This document shows, one piece after another, positions 31,955-40,470 of a DNA stretch of 58,835 bases; position 1 is the first letter of the stretch, and each line of letters begins with the position of its first letter. This stretch comes from Nitrososphaerota archaeon (GTDB taxonomy: Archaea > Thermoproteota > Nitrososphaeria > Nitrososphaerales > Nitrosopumilaceae). The stretch covers positions 1 to 58,835 of the forward strand of contig JAGWFS010000002.1 in assembly GCA_028867785.1 (NCBI GenBank). Direction: 5' to 3'. Below the pieces are notes generated by a model. That model saw only the letters and a program-made list of their open reading frames with translations, searched no databases and was not told the origin of the DNA. Made by a program: the position numbers and the translations under genes.

Positions 31955-32974
31955 TTGAATAACAAGTTTAAAGGATTGCTGTTATTTGTCATTATGCTAG
32001 GTTCTATATCTGCTATTCCAGTGTTTGCTGCTTCCGGTTCTACAAATAATACAAGTTCAACTAATATGACAAGCTCTTCAGCAAGCTCAAACTCCATGAA
32101 CATGACCAAGTCTTCCATGAATTCTACTTCTACCGGCACTGTCCATACAACACCAACGCCTTCCAATCTGCCGAAGCCAGCTTACATGCTTAATTCTACT
32201 CAAAATCCATCTGCTGTAACGCCTTTATCCGGTGCTCTTGCAGTGACCGTCCAAACTGACAAGCCATCGTACAACGACGGGGACAAGGTAACAATATCTG
32301 GTATAACGAGAGACTATATGGGCGATACCCCGCTTACTCTTGAATTACGAAGTCCAGTTGGAAATTTAATTCAAACGGAACAGATTACGGTGGGTACTGA
32401 CAAGACTTTCTCAGTAACTTTGTCAGCTACCGGGGTGTTGTGGAAAGAACCAGGCACCTACTCAGTATATGTCCAATATGGCAGCAAAGATCGTTCTGCT
32501 ACTACAACATTCCAGTTCTCAGGCTCACAAGTATTATCAGGACCAAGTACAATTCCAGTGGATGGTACGAACTATTCAATCACTTATACTATTACCAATG
32601 GTAAGGTCCTAGACATCAAGGCAGACCCCCCGTCAAAGTCTTTGATTGTGACAATTCAAACAACCGGTGATGGCTTGCTTACAATTACAATGCCAAGGGC
32701 GGTAATCGATGACAAGAAATCCGATGGCACAGACGATCAATTCGTAGTAACAAACGATGGCGTGCAAAACAGTCAGATAAATGAGACTGCTACGACAGTT
32801 AATGATAGAACACTGGCAATTCCATTCAAGAATGGAACATCGCAAATTGATATCATCGGCACATTTGTGATTCCAGAGTTTGGTCCAATAGCCGCTCTAG
32901 TACTTGCAGTTGCAATTGTATCGATAATCGCAATATCGAAAAAGACCGGCCTGCGATTTCCAGCCCGATACTAG
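31955..32974 (+). CDS. PEFG-tailed surface protein, paralogue 2
   Basis: The TTG start (fixed by the TATA box) gives a signal peptide (NNKFKGLLLFVIMLGSISAI). A Ser/Thr/Asn/Met-rich linker is followed by an Ig-like domain (TDKPSYNDGDKVTISG...DRSATTTFQFSG) and a second beta domain (YSITYTITNGKVLDIKAD...DRTLAIPF), both closely matching the protein at 17966. The end is IPEFG, a hydrophobic helix (AALVLAVAIVSIIAIS) and a basic tail. It should be processed by an archaeosortase and displayed on the surface. Ligand or partner unknown. Confidence 0.85.
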   Translation: MNNKFKGLLLFVIMLGSISAIPVFAASGSTNNTSSTNMTSSSASSNSMNMTKSSMNSTSTGTVHTTPTPSNLPKPAYMLNSTQNPSAVTPLSGALAVTVQTDKPSYNDGDKVTISGITRDYMGDTPLTLELRSPVGNLIQTEQITVGTDKTFSVTLSATGVLWKEPGTYSVYVQYGSKDRSATTTFQFSGSQVLSGPSTIPVDGTNYSITYTITNGKVLDIKADPPSKSLIVTIQTTGDGLLTITMPRAVIDDKKSDGTDDQFVVTNDGVQNSQINETATTVNDRTLAIPFKNGTSQIDIIGTFVIPEFGPIAALVLAVAIVSIIAISKKTGLRFPARY

Positions 32975-33005
32975 ATAGACAAAAAGTACGTACTATCTAT
33001 AACAC

Positions 33006-33012
33006 TATATAA
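33006..33012 (+). promoter_or_regulatory. TATA box of the 43-residue gene
   Basis: TATATAA ends 22-23 bases before the GTG at 33035, the same spacing as at the PEFG genes. Confidence 0.5.
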
Positions 33013-33034
33013 CAACAAACATCAAAAAGATAAC

Positions 33035-33166
33035 GTGGAGAATCTACTGACAAACGATGAGATTGACTGGCTCTGCAAGTTTCTGGAAGGAAAGGGCAGT
33101 AATAATGATCTTATCACAAAGATAGTTACAATCACAACCAAACTTCAAAAAATGAAGCGAAGATGA
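33035..33166 (+). CDS. Small helical protein, 43 aa
   Basis: The GTG frame encodes a helical, charged peptide (MENLLTNDEIDWLCKFLEGK, then a Thr/Ile-rich helix and a KMKRR end). A TATA box at the standard distance supports the frame. Function unknown. The basic end could contact nucleic acid or membrane. Confidence 0.5.
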   Translation: MENLLTNDEIDWLCKFLEGKGSNNDLITKIVTITTKLQKMKRR

Positions 33167-33230
33167 TCATCACATCTCCAACCGGTATTCTGGTTTAGGA
33201 TATAAATCAGGCTCTAGAGAAAACTAGAAA

Positions 33231-33737
33231 ATGGACAAAGATATCTTGTACCGAGAAGCACATCTTTTTTCGCACTCTGTGACATGGCTTGTTGCTATAT
33301 GTATTACATTTTGCAGCGTTTATTTTGCATTGCCTCAGCTCTTTGCCATCGAAAGTGATATGCCGCCTACACAACTGGTGGTGGTAGCATCCTATGTTTT
33401 TTTGGCAATTGGGTTTATTTTTCCAGTTTTATTGCTTATAATCAAGCTTAGAGTCCAAGTGCGCAATGACGGTCTGTACATTAAGGTCATACCATTCCAA
33501 TTCTCGTTCAAAAAAATCTCGCTAGTCGGTCTTCAAAACTGCGAACCATATGTTCCAAAGGAAGGAGAAAAAAACAAACTGGGTCTAAAATACGCAATCT
33601 CAAAAAAAGCATGTTCGCTTGGAGGCAAACGGGGGATAAGGATGGAATTCAAAGATGGACGTGTTTTACTGTTGGAATCAAAACGTCCAGAAAAAATCAT
33701 TCAAGCTATCAATACTGCAAGCAAGACGAACCAATAA
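33231..33737 (+). CDS. Two-helix membrane protein with PH-like tail
   Basis: Two membrane helices (VTWLVAICITFCSVYFALP and VASYVFLAIGFIFPVLLLII) are followed by a cytoplasmic beta domain of about 90 residues with NDGLYIKVIPFQFSFKKI and RGIRMEFKDGRVLLLESKRP, a pattern seen in membrane PH-like proteins (for example DUF6141-type). A TATA box (TATAAAT, 33201-33207) lies 24 bases before the ATG. The role is unknown. Confidence 0.7.
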   Translation: MDKDILYREAHLFSHSVTWLVAICITFCSVYFALPQLFAIESDMPPTQLVVVASYVFLAIGFIFPVLLLIIKLRVQVRNDGLYIKVIPFQFSFKKISLVGLQNCEPYVPKEGEKNKLGLKYAISKKACSLGGKRGIRMEFKDGRVLLLESKRPEKIIQAINTASKTNQ

Positions 33738-33821
33738 AAAATCAAAAACAAAACCAAACTGAATTGAAATCTGTCCTATCCTGGCCTCAAACTTTATTAT
33801 ATCTGACTTGGTGCCTACTAT

Positions 33822-34052
33822 GTGAACGAAGCATACGTATTGCTAAACATAGATTATAAAAAACAAAAAAACATTGTAGAACAAGCAAAAAAACTCCCGA
33901 CGGTAAAATCGGTTAAAACAACTTATGGCATATATGATATTTTAATCGTACTTGAATCAGATAACATGCAGGAGATCAAACAAACTATAGATGTTGACTT
34001 GCATGGCATAGACGGGATAAACAACCTCACCTTGCTCATCTCAATCATCTAA
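33822..34052 (+). CDS. Stand-alone Lrp/AsnC ligand-binding domain
   Basis: The 76-residue protein from a GTG start consists only of the RAM domain of Lrp/AsnC regulators (AYVLLNIDYKKQKNIVEQAK, VKSVKTTYGIYDILIVLES). It has no DNA-binding helix-turn-helix. Such proteins oligomerise and bind amino acids or other small effectors, sometimes modulating a full-length partner. The thioredoxin-reductase gene starts one base after its stop, so the two are co-transcribed. Confidence 0.85.
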   Translation: MNEAYVLLNIDYKKQKNIVEQAKKLPTVKSVKTTYGIYDILIVLESDNMQEIKQTIDVDLHGIDGINNLTLLISII

Positions 34053-34053
34053 G

Positions 34054-35028
34054 TTGGTTCAAGAATACGAAGTTATTGTAATAGGGGGAGGGCCTGCAGG
34101 ACTCAGTGCAGGAATTTTTGTCGCTCGACAAAAAGCATCCTGTCTTCTGATATCAAAAGACTTGGGAGGGCAGATGAATCTAATCCCGAAACTTGAGAAT
34201 TATCCAGGCACGATGATGTCAAGCGGACCGCTGCTTGCAAAGACACTGGAAAGCCAGTTTCTTTCATTCAATGGAGAGATGATCTATGATACGGTAGTAA
34301 TGATGGAAGACACCGAAGCAGGAATAAAAGTCAAAACAAGCCGCTCTGAATATGTCGGAAAATCCATTGTTCTTGCTCCTGGCAAGGTACCAAACAATCT
34401 TGGCGTGGAAAACGAGTCTGTGTTGTCAAACAAGGGAATCCATTACTGTACAAAATGTGACGCTCCATTTTACCAAGGCAGGGTTACGGCTACAGTTGGA
34501 GTTGGTGGATACTTGTTAGAGTCTGGGATTTTACTTTCTAGGATGGCATCAAAAGTATATCTGATTTACAAAGGAGGAACATTAGGTGGGGACAAAGACA
34601 TGATTGCTTCAATTGAAAAGAAAGAAAACGTGCAACTGGTACCGCAATCCTCAATCAAAGCCATATCTGGAACAAACAACCTGCAATCAATTACAGTTGT
34701 AGATAACTCTGGAAAGGAAACCACCATGCAGGTAGACGGTTTGTTCATAGAAATGGGCTCAAAGATTAATCTGGATTTTGTAAAACATCTTGTAAAAATT
34801 AATCAAAAAGGGGAAATTGAGATATCGGAGGGAGGAAAGACTGCACATCCCGCGATATTTGCAGCAGGTGATGCGACAAGCATACCGTACAAACAGATCA
34901 TAGCAGCATGCGCAGGCGGCGCAAATGCCGGTCTTTCCGCATTCAACTATGTAGAACGTCTAAAGGGAAGGCCTGGCATTCGCGCGGACTGGAAAAAAAC
35001 TATTGGAGATACTGTATTTCATTACTAG
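34054..35028 (+). CDS. Thioredoxin reductase-like flavoprotein
   Basis: The enzyme reduces thioredoxin or a similar disulfide partner with NAD(P)H. It shows the FAD-binding GGGPAGLSAG (11-20), the redox-active Cys132-x-x-Cys135 (YCTKCDAPFY) and the C-terminal FAD motif AAGDATSIPYKQI. The second nucleotide-binding loop reads VGVGGYLLESG rather than the usual GGGNSA form, so cofactor preference may differ or be weak. Length (324) is normal. The start is TTG, one base after the AsnC-domain gene, suggesting effector-linked redox control. Confidence 0.88.
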   Translation: MVQEYEVIVIGGGPAGLSAGIFVARQKASCLLISKDLGGQMNLIPKLENYPGTMMSSGPLLAKTLESQFLSFNGEMIYDTVVMMEDTEAGIKVKTSRSEYVGKSIVLAPGKVPNNLGVENESVLSNKGIHYCTKCDAPFYQGRVTATVGVGGYLLESGILLSRMASKVYLIYKGGTLGGDKDMIASIEKKENVQLVPQSSIKAISGTNNLQSITVVDNSGKETTMQVDGLFIEMGSKINLDFVKHLVKINQKGEIEISEGGKTAHPAIFAAGDATSIPYKQIIAACAGGANAGLSAFNYVERLKGRPGIRADWKKTIGDTVFHY

Positions 35029-35103
35029 TGTTTGATGATTTCAAATAACCAAGTTGCACCGAAGCTATTATCTATCAGGTGTGGCTGGTATGATTGGTAG
35101 GGT

Positions 35104-35469
35104 TTGGGAGAACAAAATTCTGAAGACTATGATTCAATATGCGGAAAGATACTGGAACTTGATTCTAAGATAAGGTTTGTCGGAGTAATAAACGAAAGAG
35201 GGAAACTTCTTGCAGGAGGCCTGCGCAAAGGCCTAAAGTCTCTTGAAGATCCCAAAGACGATGAGATGCTTTTTACTGAGGTTGCCTTGCGTGCAAGAAT
35301 GAGAAAGGAATTTGATTCCCAACTGGGGCAAGTAAGATTTGCAATGTCTGTAAGAGACAAGGTCATAATCATGAGCTTTCCAATCGATGCCCATAACATA
35401 CTGTATGTGTCCGCAAACACCGATCTGGATTATGGTAAAATACCTGTGAAGATATTGAAAATGATATAG
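35104..35469 (+). CDS. DUF6659-like protein, copy 1
   Basis: The 121-residue soluble protein (TTG start) has a helix, then RFVGVINERGKLLAGGLRKG, a helical middle with RARMRKEFDSQLG, and strands (VRFAMSVRDKVIIMSFPID, NILYVSANTDLDYG). I connect it, from memory and with caution, to the thaumarchaeal DUF6659 family, which has a roadblock/profilin-like look. The convergent neighbour at 35474 has the same layout. Function unknown. Confidence 0.65.
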   Translation: MGEQNSEDYDSICGKILELDSKIRFVGVINERGKLLAGGLRKGLKSLEDPKDDEMLFTEVALRARMRKEFDSQLGQVRFAMSVRDKVIIMSFPIDAHNILYVSANTDLDYGKIPVKILKMI

Positions 35470-35473
35470 GCCT

Positions 35474-35866
35474 CTATTGATGGTGTTTTACTATTGGGAG
35501 GCAGTTATCTATTATTCTGAGAACTTCAGACCTTACAACGTTTTTGTCGATTGAAATCCATACTGTATTCTTGCCCACGGCAAATGAGATTGTCTGGACC
35601 TTTTCACGCTCTTCCCAGAGGAATTTTACGCTTCCTAGTTGCTTGTTGAACTGTGTTGCCATGCCGCTTTGTGTTGCAAGATGGGAAAATTTGTTTTTTG
35701 TATTCCTCGTATTAAGCATGGGCTTCAAATCAGATCTTCTAACATAAGCAATCAAGCCTCCGCTGCCGTTTATAATGCCGGCAAATCTGACATAACGGCT
35801 GATCTCGCTTATTCTTTCTGCAATTTCCCGGGCCTCTACCCTGTTCAACATCTCCACTCTGACCAT
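35474..35866 (-). CDS. DUF6659-like protein, copy 2
   Basis: The layout mirrors the convergent gene: RYVRFAGIINGSGGLIAYVR, a middle with ATQFNKQLGSVKF, then EKVQTISFAVGKNTVWISID. Sequence identity is limited but the order of landmarks (RF-x-G-(V/I)-IN, Q-LG-x-V-x-F, K-V-x-x-x-SF) is the same, so the two are diverged paralogues. Only four bases separate the stops. An ATG start is used. Confidence 0.65.
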   Translation of the reverse strand: MVRVEMLNRVEAREIAERISEISRYVRFAGIINGSGGLIAYVRRSDLKPMLNTRNTKNKFSHLATQSGMATQFNKQLGSVKFLWEEREKVQTISFAVGKNTVWISIDKNVVRSEVLRIIDNCLPIVKHHQ

Positions 35867-35986
35867 TTGCTATTTAACTATTCATAAAACCCAGAATGTC
35901 AGAAATGATTCATTAAACATTTCTGAGCCAATGGAGAAAAAAGTTAGATTTCGCTAATTAACAATAAATGCAAAAAGTATCCTGCA

Positions 35987-36736
35987 TTGAAAGGAATCCA
36001 TGTAATATCAATAGCCTCAGTGTTCATAGTGTTCGTAGTCGCTTTTTCAAGCATCCAAGTTTCGCAATCTGTGCTTACCTATGACATGCTTGTTTCAGTA
36101 AAGCCACAAAAAGATCCTATAATGCAAGGAGATTATCCCGTGATAATTGGAAATGTCACAGACCAGGCATACAAACCAGTTGCAAATGCCAATGTCCTCA
36201 TTCTATTTGGATCAGAGGCTGTAACCACCACTACGAATGATCAGGGCAAGTTCAAGTACCAGTCTGCCATACCTGCAACCCCTGGAACTTATGAGGTGGA
36301 CGTTACCGTTACAAAGGAAGGATACGTAAAACAACTGGCAGGGTCGACCTATACGGTCAATCCGTATCCTGCCACAAAAACCGCTCCTGGAAATGTGACT
36401 ACGTCAGTCACAAATATGATATCAGGTCTGCCCGTGTCTGCTGGAAATTATACTGTTTATCTGGGTAAGGTTGCGCAATGGAATCTTGAGACTACATGCT
36501 TTGTAGACTTTTCTGACAAGTATGTGAGATTTTTAAAAACATGCGACCTGTACAACCTGGATCCTCAAGACTTTAAGATAGACCAGCAGGTAATCCCGAT
36601 GGTTACCGTAATACAGTATAACAACACATACCGGCTCTTTCCAGAGGATGTCTATAATGAGGCATACTATGTGGGAAATGACACAGCGGGCAACTTTACT
36701 GCGACAACCTGGCAGCACTATACTGCTCCAAACTGA
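35987..36736 (+). CDS. Secreted protein with carboxypeptidase-regulatory-like domain
   Basis: The TTG start gives an export signal (KGIHVISIASVFIVFVVAFS). An Ig-like domain follows (IMQGDYPVIIGNVTDQAYKP, then VTTTTNDQGKFKYQ and TYEVDVTVTKEGY) of the CarboxypepD_reg / Big type. The C-terminal half (about 140-249) contains a Cys pair (TTCFVDF, KTCDLYN) and several N-x-T sequons. No anchor is visible. Role unknown. Confidence 0.7.
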   Translation: MKGIHVISIASVFIVFVVAFSSIQVSQSVLTYDMLVSVKPQKDPIMQGDYPVIIGNVTDQAYKPVANANVLILFGSEAVTTTTNDQGKFKYQSAIPATPGTYEVDVTVTKEGYVKQLAGSTYTVNPYPATKTAPGNVTTSVTNMISGLPVSAGNYTVYLGKVAQWNLETTCFVDFSDKYVRFLKTCDLYNLDPQDFKIDQQVIPMVTVIQYNNTYRLFPEDVYNEAYYVGNDTAGNFTATTWQHYTAPN

Positions 36737-36824
36737 CTCTGAGGAATGGTTTTTCATGCACCCGGCTGGCAAGGCAGTTCTTCGTGGGTAAGTATGAAAT
36801 AGATGCTTCTACAACATATCGTAT

Positions 36825-37328
36825 ATGAAAGAAGAGATCGTACAATTGAGCAACGTTGAGGTAGGCAAGCTGATTTCTAGCCTCAAACAACATTTCTCAG
36901 AACTGGGACTGCAGGTGATACATGAAGACAGCCATGATGGTTATTGGAGCATAAAAGCGCACAGGGGTGGCAAAATTGCTGTTGTAACAGGAAGCATCAG
37001 AGATATTGAAATACTGATAACCGGATCCGACAAAAACTATGACCTGACCCTTAGGACGGGGGCATGGGGAAGAGACATTGCAATTCCTGCACTTCTTGCA
37101 AGCACGGTATCTTTTGGTGCAGGTGCAGCGGTTGCGGGAGTAGAAGCTTACAGGGCGCATAAATTTGAAAAAAATTTCTGGGAATGGCTGAACCAGCAAA
37201 TGAAATCGCTTAACGCCACAATAAGCGCGCCGTCTCAAACATCTCCACAAGGAAGATTGTGTAGCAAGTGCAATTTGCCGCTTCAGGCGGAAGCAAAATT
37301 CTGCATGCATTGTGGCACGCAACAATAG
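36825..37328 (+). CDS. Zinc-ribbon protein with hydrophobic middle
   Basis: The N-terminal 80 residues are alpha/beta with a YWSIKAHRGGKIAVVTGS strand pair. A Gly/Ala-rich hydrophobic hairpin follows (IPALLASTVSFGAGAAVAG). After a linker, a C-terminal zinc ribbon (LCSKCNLPL...KFCMHCGTQQ, C-x2-C...C-x2-C) ends the chain. Zinc-ribbon-tailed membrane-associated proteins are common in archaea and usually unassigned. The start is ATG. Confidence 0.7.
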   Translation: MKEEIVQLSNVEVGKLISSLKQHFSELGLQVIHEDSHDGYWSIKAHRGGKIAVVTGSIRDIEILITGSDKNYDLTLRTGAWGRDIAIPALLASTVSFGAGAAVAGVEAYRAHKFEKNFWEWLNQQMKSLNATISAPSQTSPQGRLCSKCNLPLQAEAKFCMHCGTQQ

Positions 37329-37361
37329 CTTTCTTCATTCGCTAAATGCCACCTAGGTTTT

Positions 37362-37865
37362 TCAAAATCTAAAAATTTTATTATTCTTGGCAACAAGCAT
37401 TGTTGCAAAAACTGACACTACAAAAACAAGTATTGCGGCAGAGCCAAATTCCGGTGTTGTAGCGCCGTTATCTGGCAAGCTGGTTGTAGCACCAACAATG
37501 ACTTCTCCAGTCATCCACGGATGAATGGAACAAAAGTAATCATATGTGCCAGGACTCATAAACATGAAGGAATAAGTAGACTCGGGATCTATCATGCCGC
37601 TGTCAAACGTTCCACCCGTATCATTTTCTGCCGGCTTGCCACTAGTTACAGTATGTGGCGTGCTGTCCATATTTGTCCACACGACTGTTGTTCTGGCAGG
37701 TATTGATGTAATGTTGGGATCATAGCAATTTTTAGCAGAAACACAGTTCTGACCTGCCTCACTGCCTCCAGTAATATTGATTGAAACACTTGATTCTTCT
37801 GCAAACACAGGTAAAATTCCTATGCTCAAAATCAGTATTGTAAAAAGTATTGCAGGTAATCTCAT
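37362..37865 (-). CDS. Cupredoxin with PEFG tail, copy 1
   Basis: I chose ATG 37865 because it begins the signal peptide (MRLPAILFTILILSIGILPV); the open frame continues to 37934. The plastocyanin-like domain (about 26-125) has ligands His71 (HTVTSG), Cys112 (YFCSIHPWM), His115 and Met118, plus the NCVSAKNCYDPN loop shared with the protein at 47953. The C-terminus has PEFG (138-141), a hydrophobic helix and KNNKIFRF. It is an anchored type 1 copper protein at the outer face, probably an electron carrier. Confidence 0.9.
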   Translation of the reverse strand: MRLPAILFTILILSIGILPVFAEESSVSINITGGSEAGQNCVSAKNCYDPNITSIPARTTVVWTNMDSTPHTVTSGKPAENDTGGTFDSGMIDPESTYSFMFMSPGTYDYFCSIHPWMTGEVIVGATTSLPDNGATTPEFGSAAILVFVVSVFATMLVAKNNKIFRF

Positions 37866-37986
37866 TTTACCAATCTGACTGGATGTTGAACCTGCAATCA
37901 AACGTATCGGTAATTCTCGCCATGCATCTGACATGTGAATGCAACACGCGTTTGGACGATAATCCTAATGTATTAAAATAGGAGAT

Positions 37987-38358
37987 ATGGTGAAACTAGG
38001 CGTGAAAGGCTCGAGCGCACTAGATGTCTATGACTATAAAAAGGCCGATAAGGCACTAAAGATGCTCTATGTTGACAAAAGTAATGAATTCCATGAGCTT
38101 GCTCAGGCAACAGGCTATCCTATAGGCAACAAAGACTGGGAAAAAATCATACTGAACTTCTGTCTGGATTTTGATGATTGCTTCAAGGCATGGTCTGATG
38201 AAGCCACCCCATCTGACCATAACAAAGTGCACAAATGCATGACAATGATGAGGCAGCTGGCACGCGGTAAACCAAACATGACGGAGGTTACAAAGCTCCA
38301 AACCGTAGCATATAGGATAGCCGAAGATTTCAAGGCAATTTACAAAAGAATAGAATAG
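37987..38358 (+). CDS. Hypothetical helical protein, 123 aa
   Basis: The product is soluble, largely helical and Lys-rich, with three Cys (NFCLDFDDC, HKCMTMM). It could be a small four-helix protein. Its ATG follows the divergent cupredoxin promoter. I do not recognise the family. Confidence 0.6.
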   Translation: MVKLGVKGSSALDVYDYKKADKALKMLYVDKSNEFHELAQATGYPIGNKDWEKIILNFCLDFDDCFKAWSDEATPSDHNKVHKCMTMMRQLARGKPNMTEVTKLQTVAYRIAEDFKAIYKRIE

Positions 38359-38458
38359 CTCAAACTTTTTACATTCTTTCTTTGATCGCACAAGCTGAGT
38401 AGGTGCTATGAAAACTCTCACACCTGATCATATTATTTGTCTCTGAAAGTTCACCTAC

Positions 38459-38605
38459 ATGTCAAACCCGAATGCATCTGTAGAAGAGATGTGGAAAACA
38501 CTAGAACACTATGGCATAAAACGTGAAATGCTTGAGAAGCTACATCCCACTCCTGAGACTCTGTCACACATCTGTTCATCAGTACGAAAACAAAAAACAT
38601 GCTGA
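38459..38605 (+). CDS. Small acidic-to-basic helical protein, 48 aa
   Basis: The frame (MSNPNASVEEMWKTLEHYGI, then KREMLEKLHPTPETLSH) reads as a compact helical peptide with two Cys near the end. Composition and helix periodicity favour a real gene. No homologue is recognised and no clear TATA box was found. Confidence 0.4.
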   Translation: MSNPNASVEEMWKTLEHYGIKREMLEKLHPTPETLSHICSSVRKQKTC

Positions 38606-38655
38606 TGACTCTGGCCTGATAGTACCATGTCACGAAGATATTGAAAAATGAAATA

Positions 38656-39576
38656 TCATCTGGTAATTTCTCTGAAACGCGTGTTGGTCCTTAAACGATC
38701 CAGATCTTTGTCTTGCAATGCGATGTCTTTCCATGAAGAATCAAGACGAATTGCCTTTTGAAGGGATGTAATTGCACCATATTCGTCATCCTTCATGGAG
38801 CAAAGACATGCCTTGTTATACAATGCTTCTACATTGTTGTTGTCTAACCTTATGACTTTGTTGTACCAATCAAGCGCCTCCTTGTTTTTTCCTAGCCTGT
38901 ATAAGGAATGGCCTTTGAATGTGAGTGCATTGATGTAGCTTGAGTCGATCTTTAACGCTGCATCAAAACATTCTATCGCTTGTTCATATTTTTCACTTTT
39001 GTATAGCGTGATTCCTTTGTTGGACAACACATGGATGTTTTCCGGCACTCGCTTTAACGCTTCATTGAAATTTTGCAATGCACTGTCATAGTTTCCTACA
39101 GAATCGAGCACAACGCCCATGTTATTTAGTACGGACATCTTGGTGGGGTTTTCTCTGATGATTTTTTCGTACATCTCGACCGCTCTTTGAGAATTGCCAG
39201 TAAGATGGTAAAAGCTGGCTACCCTCAAGACATATTCCTCTTCCTCGATTGCTGGCCTGCCTGTACTCTGTAGCGCATCCTTTAGGTTGGCATTTTCCTC
39301 TAAAAGTGACAGTATCTCCTGCTCTGTCTCTTGTTGGAGATGTATTTTTTGTCCAGCCCTGAGAACCAGTGGTATGCCAATGGATGTCAAAGTCTTTGTC
39401 AAGTATTTTTTATTATCTTCAAACTTGGCACCTTCGTCCTGCTTGGTCAAAACTACGTCTGCTTGTTGGGGAGTCGTAGGCGTGGGGTCTTCTTGCGGTG
39501 TGCTGACAAGGGGTTCTGCTTTTACTGTATTGTCTCTCTCAGGAGGCTTGAATCTGTTCAGTGAGGGAAATCTCAA
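38656..39576 (-). CDS. Tetratricopeptide-repeat protein
   Basis: A TTG start is supported by a TATA-like ttttatacc about 20 bases upstream on the minus strand. The N-terminal 60 residues are Pro/Thr/Glu-rich and flexible. From about 115 to 290 come five to six TPR units, recognisable as NNMGVVLDSVGNYDSALQNF, NKGITLYKSEKYEQAIECF, FKGHSLYRLGKNKEALDWY and NKACLCSMKDDEYGAITSL. TPRs form a protein-binding scaffold. No enzymatic domain is present. The partner is unknown. Confidence 0.85.
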   Translation of the reverse strand: MRFPSLNRFKPPERDNTVKAEPLVSTPQEDPTPTTPQQADVVLTKQDEGAKFEDNKKYLTKTLTSIGIPLVLRAGQKIHLQQETEQEILSLLEENANLKDALQSTGRPAIEEEEYVLRVASFYHLTGNSQRAVEMYEKIIRENPTKMSVLNNMGVVLDSVGNYDSALQNFNEALKRVPENIHVLSNKGITLYKSEKYEQAIECFDAALKIDSSYINALTFKGHSLYRLGKNKEALDWYNKVIRLDNNNVEALYNKACLCSMKDDEYGAITSLQKAIRLDSSWKDIALQDKDLDRLRTNTRFREITR

Positions 39577-39725
39577 TTCTACACTAGTGGTATAAAACCG
39601 ATTAATAATGCAATCTCTTGCGGCTGCTTTCTCTTATAGTATTACAAATTGATCCAACAGCACCCTGAATGAGGTTCTGGGTAGTCTCCGTCGGCTATTC
39701 TCATTGGAAAAAAGCGTCCGGTATT

Positions 39726-39920
39726 CTAAACAAAATGCACAACAGTTTCAATTAACTGGGAAAGGAACGTATACAAACTGCAAAGGGCGTTTAATTTATT
39801 ATTCCATTCTTGAGATGGAGTGGGAATTGCACATATCTGATTCATTACGGCTCCCCCAGCGAAAAGAATTATAGGTACTCCAATGCCTAAACCAAGTACA
39901 ACCTTACCCCCGTTACGCAT
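39726..39920 (-). CDS. Small single-helix membrane protein
   Basis: I chose ATG 39920 (MRNGGKVVLGLGIGVPIILF), the frame being open from 39959. One Gly-rich membrane helix is followed by an outer segment with two Cys (NQICAIPTPSQ, ALCSLYTF). Unknown function. It borders the AT-rich island. Confidence 0.4.
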   Translation of the reverse strand: MRNGGKVVLGLGIGVPIILFAGGAVMNQICAIPTPSQEWNNKLNALCSLYTFLSQLIETVVHFV

Positions 39921-39965
39921 TAAAACGAATATCTTTAATTGTGATATAAAACTGATCAAACCAAA

Positions 39966-40100
39966 TTAGAAATCTTGTGGTCTCCAATATCTTCTAATCT
40001 TTTCAAAATAGACAAAACATAACCGATGCGATAAGATATCATCATCATAAGTAAGATAATTTATCAATACTCCGCATTTTGGACAGTTATATTTTGCCAT
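39966..40100 (-). CDS. Small CPKC-motif protein, 44 aa
   Basis: The frame begins MAKYNCPKCGVLINYLTYDD and ends in a basic segment (FEKIRRYWRPQDF). It has one C-x2-C knuckle of the zinc-ribbon kind but no second pair, so it may be a truncated zinc-ribbon protein or a dimer. It lies within the AT-rich island. Confidence 0.4.
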   Translation of the reverse strand: MAKYNCPKCGVLINYLTYDDDILSHRLCFVYFEKIRRYWRPQDF

Positions 40101-40148
40101 ATAATCCCATGTGAGGTCGAATGTAATTATGGAATAATTAATACCCTG

Positions 40149-40220
40149 TCAAGTAGGCGTATCAGGTTTCTTTATACTTCTCATTATCTTCTCACGGTCA
40201 CGAATCTCACCGTTCAAGCG
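40149..40220 (-). mobile_element. Transposase C-terminal relic, minus strand
   Basis: Read on the minus strand, RLNGEIRDREKIMRSIKKPD followed by TPT and a stop matches the region NGEIRDREK-x-MR that precedes the end of thaumarchaeal DDE transposases. It is inverted relative to the relic starting at 40222 and abuts it. Only about 23 codons remain. Confidence 0.5.
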
Positions 40221-40221
40221 T

Positions 40222-40459
40222 ACATGAATAACAACAAGATGAAAAGACTAGACGGGAGATTAAAGACAGGAAAAAGACCATGAGAGGACTCAAGAAGATG
40301 GATACGCCCATCTTGAAGGGTTATGGAATATTTCACAACTACATTGGAACGCATGAAGGATTAGATGGTAAAACTCCGTCAGAGGATTGTGGAATTGAGG
40401 TTAATGGAGAGAACAAATGGATAACCTTAATTCAAAATGCTAGCGAATCTACTAACTAG
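40222..40459 (+). mobile_element. DDE transposase C-terminal relic, plus strand
   Basis: From ATG 40222 the frame gives NNNKMKRLDGR, then a one-base shift leads to EIKDRKKTMRGLKKMDTPI and an uninterrupted stretch to the stop at 40457. It contains YGIFHNYIGTHEGLDGKTPS and ENKWITLIQNAS, the ending of integrase-type DDE transposases (usual form FHNYIRPHEGLxGKTP). The N-terminal catalytic part is missing. Substitutions such as IGTH for IRPH show decay. Confidence 0.6.
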
Positions 40460-40470
40460 GGTAGGAGAAG

